Positions 18,311 through 27,051 are shown, counted from the stretch's first letter. The stretch: 59,731 bases of DNA from Flammeovirga sp. OC4 (GCF_000812565.1 NZ_JTAM01000017.1:1-59731), one strand, 5' to 3'. The notes: generated by a model from the letters alone, not told the origin. Made by a program: numbers and translations.

Positions 18311-20092
18311 ATGATGAAATCCATTAGAAATAAAATATGTGTTTTGTGTGGCATGTTGCTCATACTCCTCCCGAAGGCGTATGGGCAAACATCAACAACA
18401 TCGCCCAATGTCATTGTAATTTTGACAGATGACCAAGGCTGGGGAGACTTTTCCCACACTGGTAATCAGTATCTTTCAACACCTCATTTTGATCAAATGG
18501 CGAGTGAAAGTGCAGTACTCAACCGTTTCTACGTGAGTCCGGTTTGTGCTCCAACTCGTGCAAGTGTTTTGACAGGAAGATACCATTTGAGAACAGGTGT
18601 TTCTTTTGTCACAAGAGGAAGAGAAAATATGAGATCAGAGGAAGTGACCATCGCGGAAGCCTTCAAGTCAGCAGGATATACGACGGGTTGCTTTGGAAAA
18701 TGGCACAATGGAGCACATTATCCTGAAAACCCACAAGGGCAAGGTTTTGATACTTTTTTAGGCTTCACTTCTGGTCATTGGAGTAATTACTTCGATACAT
18801 CTTTGGAATACAATGGAGAAATGATTTCGACCAAAGGCTATATCACAGATGTATTGACGGATTCTACTTTGGCTTTTATTGATAGAAATAAAGAAAAACC
18901 GTTTTTTGCTTTCGTTCCATTGAATGCTCCTCACACGCCTTACCAAGTAGGAGATGAGTATTATGATTTGTATAAAGACATTGATTTCGGTTATGGAGAA
19001 AAGCAAAACAAGAAGATAGCAACCATCTATGGGATGTGTAAAAATATTGATGATAACATAGGAAGAATCCGTCAGTATTTAAAAGATAATGCTCTGGAAG
19101 AAAATACAATTGTCGTTTTCTTATCCGATAATGGCCCTCAAGGAGACCGCTACAATGGTCCTTGGAGAGGTGGGAAAACTTCAATACATGAAGGTGGCTC
19201 GTTGGTGCCATGTACATTGCAGTGGAAAGGAAAAATTAAACCAAGTCAGAAACAAGCTCTAACGGCTCATATTGATTTGATGCCTACTTTATTAGGCCTG
19301 GCAGGGGTTGAAAAACCAAAAGAGGTGAAGTTTGATGGTGTGGATTTAAGTCCTTATTTATTGAAAAATAAAGCACCTGAATCGAGAAAATTATATACGC
19401 ACATGACAGGTTTTGAAATCACTGCCGAAAGAGGTGCCGTAAGAGCAGGTGACTTTAGGTATACCACTGAATTTGGAAAAACAGGCTTATATAACTTAAC
19501 AGAAGATCCTTCAGAAAAACATGATTTGCAAGCTGAATTACCAGAAAAAGCAAAGGAAATGAAGGAGGCTTTCGAGGCGTGGTACACTGATGTAACTTCG
19601 GCAGGTTTTGCTGATTTGAGAATCCCGATGGGGTATAAAGAAAGTCCAAGAGTGGTATTGGCGGTCCACGAAAGTACAGGAAAAGGAGATCTAAAATTTA
19701 AAGCGAATGTCAATGGTTGGGCTCACGATTGGTTTTTAGTCAATGGAGATGCCACGATTGAATGGCCCATTGAAATTGTAACTCCTTCTACCTTCCAACT
19801 CTCCTTAAAATATGCGGGACAGGCCTTAAAAGGAGATGTGATCGAAGTGATTTTTGGTGATCAAATCATCAAAAAGAAAATCAAAAAAGACTTCAAACCC
19901 ACAGCATTACCTACTCCTGATAGAGTAATGCGTGAGCAAGAAGCAGAGGAACAAACCTGGGGTACTTTGGATTTAGGAGCAATCACATTGCCTGCAGACA
20001 AAATCAAAACCTGCACGCTGAAAATCCATAAAAAAGGAAAGGGTGTATTGGAGGTAAAGGAAATTGTAAGTAGGAGAATGGATTCTCTTTAG
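18311..20092 (+). CDS. Formylglycine-dependent sulfatase (S1 family) in the mannan locus
   Basis: A 593-residue secreted sulfatase with a signal peptide (about 1-25, ending AYGQ). The N-terminal metal site is VIVILTDDQGWGD. The Cys-type formylglycine motif is CAPTRASVLTGR (Cys79). Further family motifs are GKWHNG, FVPLNAPHTPY and FLSDNGPQGDRYNGPWRGGK. A C-terminal beta domain (about 440-593) follows. Formylglycine formation would require a separate maturase, not seen in this window. Its place between two mannanase genes suggests that sulfated mannan is the natural substrate. Sulfated beta-mannans are known from siphonous green algae. The target sugar and position cannot be told from sequence. 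Confidence 0.93.
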   Translation: MMKSIRNKICVLCGMLLILLPKAYGQTSTTSPNVIVILTDDQGWGDFSHTGNQYLSTPHFDQMASESAVLNRFYVSPVCAPTRASVLTGRYHLRTGVSFVTRGRENMRSEEVTIAEAFKSAGYTTGCFGKWHNGAHYPENPQGQGFDTFLGFTSGHWSNYFDTSLEYNGEMISTKGYITDVLTDSTLAFIDRNKEKPFFAFVPLNAPHTPYQVGDEYYDLYKDIDFGYGEKQNKKIATIYGMCKNIDDNIGRIRQYLKDNALEENTIVVFLSDNGPQGDRYNGPWRGGKTSIHEGGSLVPCTLQWKGKIKPSQKQALTAHIDLMPTLLGLAGVEKPKEVKFDGVDLSPYLLKNKAPESRKLYTHMTGFEITAERGAVRAGDFRYTTEFGKTGLYNLTEDPSEKHDLQAELPEKAKEMKEAFEAWYTDVTSAGFADLRIPMGYKESPRVVLAVHESTGKGDLKFKANVNGWAHDWFLVNGDATIEWPIEIVTPSTFQLSLKYAGQALKGDVIEVIFGDQIIKKKIKKDFKPTALPTPDRVMREQEAEEQTWGTLDLGAITLPADKIKTCTLKIHKKGKGVLEVKEIVSRRMDSL

Positions 20093-20110
20093 GAATAAAT
20101 AACCATGTTT

Positions 20111-20244
20111 CAAGTGTTAAGCGTTAGCGTCACTTGGAACTGTATATTGGCGAAGTCTCCTGACTTCGAATTACAGAAAAATCTTTTCGAAGTCGGGAGA
20201 CTTCGCCAATAGTAAATCACAAGTGACGCTAACGCTTAACACTT
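20111..20244. repeat. Nested intergenic palindrome, copy C (perfect outer arms)
   Basis: The outer 26-bp arms (20111-20136 and 20219-20244) are exact inverted copies with core TTAAGCGTTAGCGTCAC. The inner stem (from about 20147 to 20209) repeats the TTGGCGAAGTCTCCTGAC arm. This is the best-preserved copy. It lies between the sulfatase and GH5_8 genes. A separate small hairpin CCATGAC...GTCATGG follows at 20267-20284. Confidence 0.92.
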
Positions 20245-20382
20245 GCGACATGGATTTATCACCAGCCCATGACTTCAGTCATGGTGCACGATCCAACACT
20301 CACAATAAAACAGAATTTTTCAGCATTTAATGCTACTTTTTAAGATAAACAAAAAAGAAAAATTACAATTCAATTTTTGATT

Positions 20383-22080
20383 ATGGAACATAAAATGATT
20401 ACTAACTTATTATTACTTCTAGTAGGGTTGATGGGCTGTTCTTCAGAAGACACCCCCTCAGATCCAGTCGTGCAGAATGGCAATTTGTCATTGGCTGTAA
20501 CGATCAATGAGGATGTAGAAGAAAAGACTGCATTCAGATTACAGAGCGAAGGAAGTGGAGTGAAAGTTAACATTGTGGGCGCTGAGGGAAAGACGGTAGT
20601 TTCTTATGCTTCCATTGAAACGGTGCCTGAAGCAATCGAACTACCTTCTGGTGTGTATAAAGCTAAAGGTGAGAGTAACTCTTCCGCGCAGTTTGGGTTT
20701 GACGACCCTCAATATGGAGGTGTTTCAGAAGATTTCTCTATACAGGCAGAGCAATTAACCAACTCTAGTTTAGAATGTAAATTACAAAACTCTAAAGTGA
20801 CGGTAGACTATTCTGATTTAGTAAAAAATCAATTCGGAACGTACTCATCAGTTGTGAAGTCTTCTTTCGGTGAATTAGTTTTTGAAAAAGCAGAAACGAG
20901 GGCAGGTTATTTCAGATCAAGTGGAAACCTTTCAGTGATTGCGACAATCGGTGAGGGAGAAAGCCAATTGACTTCCGAAATCACAATCAATTCCATCCAG
21001 CCGACAACACATTATGCCGTAACGATCGACGTCGATCAAGGAACAGGAAAATTAGTAATTTCTGTAGACGAAACGATTTTAGATGGAGGAAGCAAAGACA
21101 TTGTGATTACGCCGATTGAAGGAGAAGCTCGCCCTGAGTACAACACCTCTATTGGTTTCTTTACAAAAAATGGAAAACTATACGATGCCAACGGAATGGA
21201 GTTTATTCTAAGAGGAGTAAACAACGGTCATTTCTGGTTTGACAGCGGAAATAGAAATACAGCCATCAATGCTTTGACGCCAATTTCGGCATATCATTCC
21301 AATACAGTCAGAATGGTTTGGCAAACGAATTATGTTCCTAGTCAATGGAACAATGTACCGGAGACGGATCAGTTGAGAAAAATGATCAATACTGCGATTG
21401 AGAAAGGGATGGTGCCGATGATTGAATTACATGATGTAACGGGTGATGAAAGCAAAGAGAACCTTTTGAAAATGGCAGAATACTATGTAAGACCTGACAT
21501 TTTAGGTGTAATGAAAGAATATGAAAGTATCCTTTTGATCAACATTGCTAACGAATGGAGTGGTAAAACCACCACGTACAGAGATGCTTACAAAGAAGCA
21601 GTGACTATGATGCGTACAGCAGGTTTGAAGCACACATTAGTGATTGACGGAAGTGGCTGGGGACAAGATATGACACCAATTTTTGACTACGGTCAAGAGA
21701 TCATCGATAATGATCCGCAGAAAAATATTCTTTTCTCAGTACACATGTATCAGAGTTACAGAAACGAAACAACGATCACTTCTAACCTGGAAAAAGCAGT
21801 AGAGATGAAGTTGCCTTTGATTGTAGGCGAATTTGGATTTCAACACGGAGGTACACCTGAAAACCCAATTCAGATTCCGTATGAGCATATTTTATCTGAA
21901 TGTGAACGCCTAAATATTGGTTGGTTAGCTTGGTCTTGGAAAGGTAATTCAGGAGGAGTGGAGTATTTAGACTTATCAACGGATTGGGAAGGTACTTCAT
22001 TGACCGATTGGGGTAAAGGCATTGTGAACGGTGCGAATGGCCTGCAAAATACATCAAAGAAAGTTTCAGTTATTAAATAA
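20383..22080 (+). CDS. DUF4493-GH5_8 beta-mannanase lipoprotein
   Basis: A 565-residue lipoprotein (lipobox GLMGC, Cys19). The N-terminal part (about 30-235) is a DUF4493-type beta domain: EAIELPSGVYKAKGES, then an FDDPQYGG motif. The C-terminal part (about 260-555) is a GH5 subfamily 8 mannanase. It shows GKLYDANG, RGVNNGHFW, MIELHDVTG, the acid/base in NIANEWSG (Glu391), DGSGWGQD, FSVHMYQSY, the nucleophile in VGEFGFQHGG (Glu483) and WLAWSWKGN. These match alkaline mannanases of Bacillus type. A TTG at 20377 opens the frame earlier; ATG at 20383 is preferred. The fusion puts a Bacteroidota-specific anchor domain on the enzyme. The next gene encodes the same N-terminal domain alone. Confidence 0.9.
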   Translation: MEHKMITNLLLLLVGLMGCSSEDTPSDPVVQNGNLSLAVTINEDVEEKTAFRLQSEGSGVKVNIVGAEGKTVVSYASIETVPEAIELPSGVYKAKGESNSSAQFGFDDPQYGGVSEDFSIQAEQLTNSSLECKLQNSKVTVDYSDLVKNQFGTYSSVVKSSFGELVFEKAETRAGYFRSSGNLSVIATIGEGESQLTSEITINSIQPTTHYAVTIDVDQGTGKLVISVDETILDGGSKDIVITPIEGEARPEYNTSIGFFTKNGKLYDANGMEFILRGVNNGHFWFDSGNRNTAINALTPISAYHSNTVRMVWQTNYVPSQWNNVPETDQLRKMINTAIEKGMVPMIELHDVTGDESKENLLKMAEYYVRPDILGVMKEYESILLINIANEWSGKTTTYRDAYKEAVTMMRTAGLKHTLVIDGSGWGQDMTPIFDYGQEIIDNDPQKNILFSVHMYQSYRNETTITSNLEKAVEMKLPLIVGEFGFQHGGTPENPIQIPYEHILSECERLNIGWLAWSWKGNSGGVEYLDLSTDWEGTSLTDWGKGIVNGANGLQNTSKKVSVIK

Positions 22081-22088
22081 TTAGTCGG

Positions 22089-22718
22089 ATGAAAAACATT
22101 AAAAATATAGTAATGACACTTTTCGTAGGCTTAATAATAGTAAGCTGTAACGAAAAGCAAACGTTAGAAAAAGAATTAAATGAAGGGCAGTTGGTATTGC
22201 AATTCGGATCAAATGCAAGAACAAACCAAGACCTCAATGACTACGGTTTAAAAGTGGAAAATGCCTCTGGCGAAGTGGTACTTTCTTACGAGAAAATTTC
22301 AGAAGCACCAGAAAAAATCAGCTTGGCAGTAGGTAATTATACTGTAAAGGCATTTAGTGCTGAGGAAATGCCTTATTTCACTTTTGATGCCCCTTATTAT
22401 TATGGAGAAAAAACGTGTACAATAAATAGTGGAGAAGAAACGGTAGTAGATATCGTTTGTGCACTGAAGCATGTAAAACTGATGATCAACTTTGATGAGC
22501 AGATTACAAGTACTGCAAAGTCTTATTCAGCGGTGATTCAAAGCACACATGATGAAATCACGATTGATGCTTCAACTGCCAAAACGGTCTATGCCGAACG
22601 CTCTGCTTTAATCATTTCAACAACCATTGAGGAACAAGATGGAACGATGATAAAGAATAAACAAATTGTGTCAGGTTTAGCGTCTAAATCTGAATACACT
22701 CTGAATATTTCATACTAG
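22089..22718 (+). CDS. Stand-alone DUF4493 lipoprotein
   Basis: A 209-residue lipoprotein (lipobox IIVSC, Cys20). It is made only of a DUF4493-like domain: GQLVLQF, VLSYEKISEAPEKISLAVGNYTVKAF, the FDAPYYYGEK motif and DIVCALKHVKLMINFD. It is homologous to the N-terminal domain of the preceding GH5_8 protein, whose stop lies 8 bp upstream. The pair thus looks like a local duplication or domain fission. No catalytic motif is seen. A surface scaffold or glycan-binding role is possible but unproven. A terminator follows, so it is probably the last gene of the enzyme operon. Confidence 0.75.
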   Translation: MKNIKNIVMTLFVGLIIVSCNEKQTLEKELNEGQLVLQFGSNARTNQDLNDYGLKVENASGEVVLSYEKISEAPEKISLAVGNYTVKAFSAEEMPYFTFDAPYYYGEKTCTINSGEETVVDIVCALKHVKLMINFDEQITSTAKSYSAVIQSTHDEITIDASTAKTVYAERSALIISTTIEEQDGTMIKNKQIVSGLASKSEYTLNISY

Positions 22719-22735
22719 AATTTATAAGATTACTG

Positions 22736-22767
22736 AAAAGCTGCTTCTCTTTGAGAGGCATGCTTTT
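22736..22767 (+). terminator. Probable terminator at the end of the mannan enzyme operon
   Basis: Hairpin AAAAGCTGCTTCTC / GAGAGGCATGCTTTT with small imperfections and a short T-run, 17 bp past the stop of the DUF4493 gene. It would separate the enzyme genes from the sensor gene. Confidence 0.5.
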
Positions 22768-22820
22768 CCTATTAACACACTCATAAAAGTTCTACTACAC
22801 ACCTATAAAAATTACATGAA

Positions 22821-25800
22821 ATGAAAGACTCTATTTTTACTCTATTTTTAATACTTCTATGTCAACACTCTTTTTCGCAAGAAAGATCTTTTCAACATAT
22901 CTCTGATGCTTCCGGATTAACGAACAAAGTAGTAAAAGATATTTACAGAGATCAAAAAGGATTTTTATGGCTTGGTACTCAAAATGGTTTACACCGGTAC
23001 GATGGCTATGAGATGAAAATCTATAGATCATCATCAGAAGAAAGTAAGTCATTATCTACAAATGATATCAATGTTATTTTTGAGGATGACCAACAGCAAC
23101 TTTGGGTGGGTACTACTCATAATGTTCATATAATGAATGCTGATGGAGAACACTTTAGGACATTAATTCCTCGTTCGCCATTTGGTACAGAAGCATTTGC
23201 GTTTGAAATTTCGTCTATACTCCAAAGTCAAAAAGGAACAATCTGGGTAGGGACAAAAGGTGCTGGGCTCTATCAATTTAATCTGGAAGGACAATTGATC
23301 AGTCATCATTTAGCAGATCAGCAGCATCCTCATTTATCAATCATAAATACGTTAGCCGAAGATAAGAATGGCAATTTGTGGATAGGTCATGAAGGGCTCA
23401 ACCTCAGTATTTATTATTCCCATCGAGGTATATTCAGACAATTATCGGTGGATCAAAACAAAAGTTATTTTTCAAAAAATACGGCCACTAAAATCACCAA
23501 AATTCTTCCTATAAGTACGAAGAAAATATTAATAGGGACATTACAAAATGGTGTTTTTGCGATGGACCCAACCACACAAAAAGTCAATTATCTACCAGAA
23601 GTTAATCAAGGTCTGAAACATCCAAGTATTAAGGATATTGTGATGGATGACTTTCAGAATATTTGGCTCGCTACTTCTGATGGACTTCACCAACTGTCTA
23701 GTTATTCGGATCAGATCATTAGAATTTACAGAAATAATGACTTGAACAATAAGTCCATCGCTGGCAATGCCTTACTTTCTTTACATTATGATCAACAAAA
23801 TATCTTGTGGTGTAGTGTATCAGGACAAGGGGTAGATTACATAGAACCGAACTTCAAAAAGTTCAAAACTTACAAGAGAGAAGTGATGAATCAAAACAGT
23901 TTGAACCACACCACAGTGCAAGCTATTTTTGAAGATCGACATACAAATTTATGGTTTGGAACCAGTGGAGGTGGACTGACATTTTTAGACACTAAAAAGA
24001 ATAAATTTGAACATTTTGTCCCTGAAAAAGGAAATCCTACTAAACTTCAAGCGTGGGCTGTTTTTGCCATTCATGAAGACCATAAGGACAACATTTGGGT
24101 AGGCTCCTACTTGGGTGGATTATCGAAATTTGATAAAAAAACAAAGACTTTTAAGACCTATAAGAATAGTCAATGGGATAAAACAAGTCTTCCTCATGAT
24201 GATGTGAGAGCTATTTTTGAAGACAGTAAAAAGCAATTGTGGGTAGCGACCAATGGTGGTGGAGTTGCCATTTTTGATACTGAAAACGAAACCTTCAAAA
24301 CCTTTAAAAGAGAAGAAGGAAAAGAAGATCAGACGCTTTCTAGTAATTGGACTTTGAATGTTTTTGAAGACTCAAGAGGTTGGATTTGGGTAGGTACTTA
24401 TGGTGGTTTATCCGTTTATTATCCTAATGAAAACCGTTGGGTAAACTTTATGAATGACACAAAAGATAGTCATTCCCTCACACACAATTGGGTGTATGCG
24501 GTTCATGAAGATAAAGTTGGAAATATTTGGATAGGTACAGCAGGAGGGTTGAATAAAATTGATGCTCAACAACTCAAGCAGCCTATCAATCATTATTCAA
24601 AAGGCTTGATGACAGCTTTTAGAGAAGAACAAGGTCTGAGTAGTAATAGCGTTCATGGAATTTTGGAAGATGATTTTGGGGTGTTGTGGTTAAGTTCTAA
24701 CAGTGGTCTTTCTAAATTTGATCATAAGAACAATAAAATAACGCATTACACTAAAGATGATGGTCTACAAGGTAATGAGTTTATTCCAATGGCATTTTGT
24801 AAGACTAAGGCTGGAAGATTAATTTTTGGTGGGAATAACGGAGCCAATGCCTTTCTCCCTAATGAAATCATCAACAACCCTTATAAACCGCATATTTACC
24901 TGACTAGTTTTTCACTTTTTAATCGTGAAATCAAGCCGGATTCCACTTCAACTATATTGCAAAAAAACATAAGTAGCACTGATGAAATTAGTTTACATTA
25001 TGATCAAAATGTATTGACATTCAGTTTTGTAGCATTAAATATGATTTCACCAGAGAAGAATCAGTACGCTTACAGGTTGGAAGGTTTTGATAAGGATTGG
25101 AATTATGTTGATGATAAAAGAGAAGCCATTTATACCAACCTTGATCCAGGGGAATATATTTTCAGAGTAAAAGGAACGAATAATGATGGACTTTGGAATG
25201 AGGAAGGGCAGGAAATTTTGTTGATCATACAGCCTCCTTATTGGCAAACGTGGTGGTTTAGATTACTTGTTTTTGCGGTGTTGCTGTTGAGTATTTTCTT
25301 GGGTTATAAATGGAAAGTTCGTGCGTATAAAAGGGAGCAACAAATCTTAGAAAAAACAGTAAAAGATCGCACTAGAGAATTGGCAGAAAGGAACAATGAC
25401 CTTGTGATGATCAATGAGGAAGTGCAGCAGCAGGCAGAAGAGTTGGAGATGCAAAGAGATAATTTATCTAACACGAATAAATTGATCTCGGAGAGAAATA
25501 TGGAATTGAATGATAAGAATAATAAGATCTCTAACCTGCTCGAACAATTGCAGACAGCCAACGGTGAAATTACGCAGAAAAACAGGCACATTACCGATTC
25601 CATTCGTTATGCCCAGACCATGCAAGAGGCCATTTTACCAATAACAGAGCAGTTTTCGTCTTACTTTCAAAATCATTTTATTTTATTCAAACCGAAAGAT
25701 ATTGTATCAGGCGATTTCTATTGGGTGAGTGTAAAAGATGAAAAAAATAGACTTTTTATCGCTTCTGTAGATTGTACAGGGCACGGTGTACCGGGAGCTT

Positions 25801-26351
25801 TTATGTCAATGATCGGGATGTCACTTTTAAATAAAATTGTCAACGAATACAATATCGAAGATCCTTCTTCTATCTTAATTCACTTGGATGAAGGTATCCG
25901 AAAGGCTTTGAAGCAAGAGCATTCTAAAAACACAGATGGAATGGATTTGAGTATAGTAAGAATTGATCAGCACGGAGAGGAAAAAAACTTATGCTTCTCT
26001 TCGGCCAAAGGCTCTATGTATATTTATTTTTCCGATCAACAAGAACTGCAAAGAGTGGTAGGAGATAAAATTTCCATTGGAGGAATAAGACGTAAAAAGG
26101 AAAAGAAATTTACAGAACAGCATTTCCAGTTGAAAAAAGATGATCGCTTCTTTTTACTCACCGACGGTTACATAGACCAATGTGATGAAGATCGCAAGAA
26201 ATTCGGTTCAGTGAAGTTCGAAAAAATTCTCAATCAAACCATCCGTATGCCTTTAGAAAGACAACATCAATTGTTGTTGGATGTCCTAAGAATCCATCAA
26301 GGTGAAATGGAACAACGAGACGATATTACAATTTTAGGCTTTGAAATATAA
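22821..26351 (+). CDS. Periplasmic propeller sensor with SpoIIE-type phosphatase output
   Basis: An 1176-residue membrane protein with a signal peptide (about 1-19). About 14 two-component-regulator propeller repeats (IWVGT-like: LWLGT, LWVGT, IWVGT, LWIGH, IWLAT, LWFGT) run to about 680. A Y_Y_Y domain (about 730-808) and one transmembrane helix (about 811-832) follow, then a coiled coil (about 835-930). A PP2C/SpoIIE phosphatase (about 931-1176) ends the protein. Metal-binding Asp are present in SGDFYW (Asp965), SVDCTGHGVPGAF (Asp984) and LTDGYID (Asp1115), so it is probably active. The sensor half is the same as in hybrid two-component PUL regulators, but the histidine kinase, receiver and AraC parts are absent. 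A membrane AraC protein is encoded next. Mannan fragments are the inferred signal. Confidence 0.92.
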   Translation: MKDSIFTLFLILLCQHSFSQERSFQHISDASGLTNKVVKDIYRDQKGFLWLGTQNGLHRYDGYEMKIYRSSSEESKSLSTNDINVIFEDDQQQLWVGTTHNVHIMNADGEHFRTLIPRSPFGTEAFAFEISSILQSQKGTIWVGTKGAGLYQFNLEGQLISHHLADQQHPHLSIINTLAEDKNGNLWIGHEGLNLSIYYSHRGIFRQLSVDQNKSYFSKNTATKITKILPISTKKILIGTLQNGVFAMDPTTQKVNYLPEVNQGLKHPSIKDIVMDDFQNIWLATSDGLHQLSSYSDQIIRIYRNNDLNNKSIAGNALLSLHYDQQNILWCSVSGQGVDYIEPNFKKFKTYKREVMNQNSLNHTTVQAIFEDRHTNLWFGTSGGGLTFLDTKKNKFEHFVPEKGNPTKLQAWAVFAIHEDHKDNIWVGSYLGGLSKFDKKTKTFKTYKNSQWDKTSLPHDDVRAIFEDSKKQLWVATNGGGVAIFDTENETFKTFKREEGKEDQTLSSNWTLNVFEDSRGWIWVGTYGGLSVYYPNENRWVNFMNDTKDSHSLTHNWVYAVHEDKVGNIWIGTAGGLNKIDAQQLKQPINHYSKGLMTAFREEQGLSSNSVHGILEDDFGVLWLSSNSGLSKFDHKNNKITHYTKDDGLQGNEFIPMAFCKTKAGRLIFGGNNGANAFLPNEIINNPYKPHIYLTSFSLFNREIKPDSTSTILQKNISSTDEISLHYDQNVLTFSFVALNMISPEKNQYAYRLEGFDKDWNYVDDKREAIYTNLDPGEYIFRVKGTNNDGLWNEEGQEILLIIQPPYWQTWWFRLLVFAVLLLSIFLGYKWKVRAYKREQQILEKTVKDRTRELAERNNDLVMINEEVQQQAEELEMQRDNLSNTNKLISERNMELNDKNNKISNLLEQLQTANGEITQKNRHITDSIRYAQTMQEAILPITEQFSSYFQNHFILFKPKDIVSGDFYWVSVKDEKNRLFIASVDCTGHGVPGAFMSMIGMSLLNKIVNEYNIEDPSSILIHLDEGIRKALKQEHSKNTDGMDLSIVRIDQHGEEKNLCFSSAKGSMYIYFSDQQELQRVVGDKISIGGIRRKKEKKFTEQHFQLKKDDRFFLLTDGYIDQCDEDRKKFGSVKFEKILNQTIRMPLERQHQLLLDVLRIHQGEMEQRDDITILGFEI

Positions 26352-26364
26352 TGTAAATGATAGT

Positions 26365-26395
26365 TTGTAGGGCGGTCCATTGCACTGCCCTACAA
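26365..26395. repeat. Intergenic hairpin between sensor and AraC genes
   Basis: A 12-bp inverted repeat (26365-26376 with 26384-26395, TTGTAGGGC arm) with one G-U pair and a 7-base loop. No T-run follows, so it may allow read-through from the sensor gene into the AraC gene. Confidence 0.75.
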
Positions 26396-26448
26396 CAAAT
26401 TAAATGATGCAAATAAAACCATGAAATAACAGTATAAACCAACTAGCT

Positions 26449-27018
26449 ATGAAGAAAAATGAATTATTAAAATTGGGTTTTAAATCTTTTATTCTCCTTC
26501 TCTTATCTGCTACAATTATTGAATCCATTTATATTATTAATGTAGAAAATAGAGAAGATTATATCTACAACATTTACTTGATTGTATTGCAGCTTTTGAT
26601 TCTAATTTCATTGATGACCTATCTTTTCTTTTATAGAAAAGTGAAAGAAGAGAAAGCATCGATTCAAGAAAGAACGCAACAAAAAGAAGATGATTTGATT
26701 TTGAAAATTGATGAAATCATACAATCAAAACTCTCAGATTCAGAATTTAATGTTGTTGAAATCGAAAAAGCAATTGGTGTCAGTAGACCGGTGCTTTTAA
26801 ACCGTTTCAAAAGAGTAAAAGGCACAACACTAGTCAATTACATTAAAAAAGAAAGACTCAAAAAAGCAGAAGAGCTTTTGTTATCATCATCAGACAACAT
26901 CTCTGAAATAGCCTATAAAGTGGGCTTCTCAGATCCAAAATATTTCAGCAAAGTATTCCGTCAGGATAAGGAGTTAACACCCACGGAATACCGAAGACAA
27001 AAACAATTCATCGAATAG
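26449..27018 (+). CDS. Membrane-anchored AraC-type transcriptional regulator
   Basis: A 189-residue protein with two transmembrane helices (about 14-31 and 40-62) and a charged linker (65-95). An AraC-type DNA-binding domain of two helix-turn-helix units follows (about 102-122 and 150-172). Typical motifs are VSRPVLLNRFKRVKG, YIKKERLKKAEELL, ISEIAYKVGFSDPKYFSKVF and LTPTEYRRQ. This is the HTH type found at the C-terminus of hybrid two-component regulators of Bacteroidota. It has no receiver or ligand domain. It lies 97 bp after the propeller-SpoIIE gene and ends in its own terminator. The natural inference is that the two act together as a split PUL regulator. How a phosphatase would signal to it is unknown. 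Confidence 0.88.
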   Translation: MKKNELLKLGFKSFILLLLSATIIESIYIINVENREDYIYNIYLIVLQLLILISLMTYLFFYRKVKEEKASIQERTQQKEDDLILKIDEIIQSKLSDSEFNVVEIEKAIGVSRPVLLNRFKRVKGTTLVNYIKKERLKKAEELLLSSSDNISEIAYKVGFSDPKYFSKVFRQDKELTPTEYRRQKQFIE

Positions 27019-27051
27019 ATTTTTTAGTAGCAAAATTTTCATTTCATGTTG

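Noticed and set aside
13921-20244. CRISPR array made of the intergenic palindromes
   Set aside because: Copies are kilobases apart, nested and variable, with genes between them; no regular spacers and no cas genes.
20377-20382. TTG start that lengthens the GH5_8 protein by two codons
   Set aside because: ATG at 20383 follows directly and gives a normal lipoprotein signal.
22821-26351. Classical hybrid two-component system
   Set aside because: No histidine kinase, HATPase, receiver or AraC domain is in this protein; the output is a PP2C/SpoIIE phosphatase.
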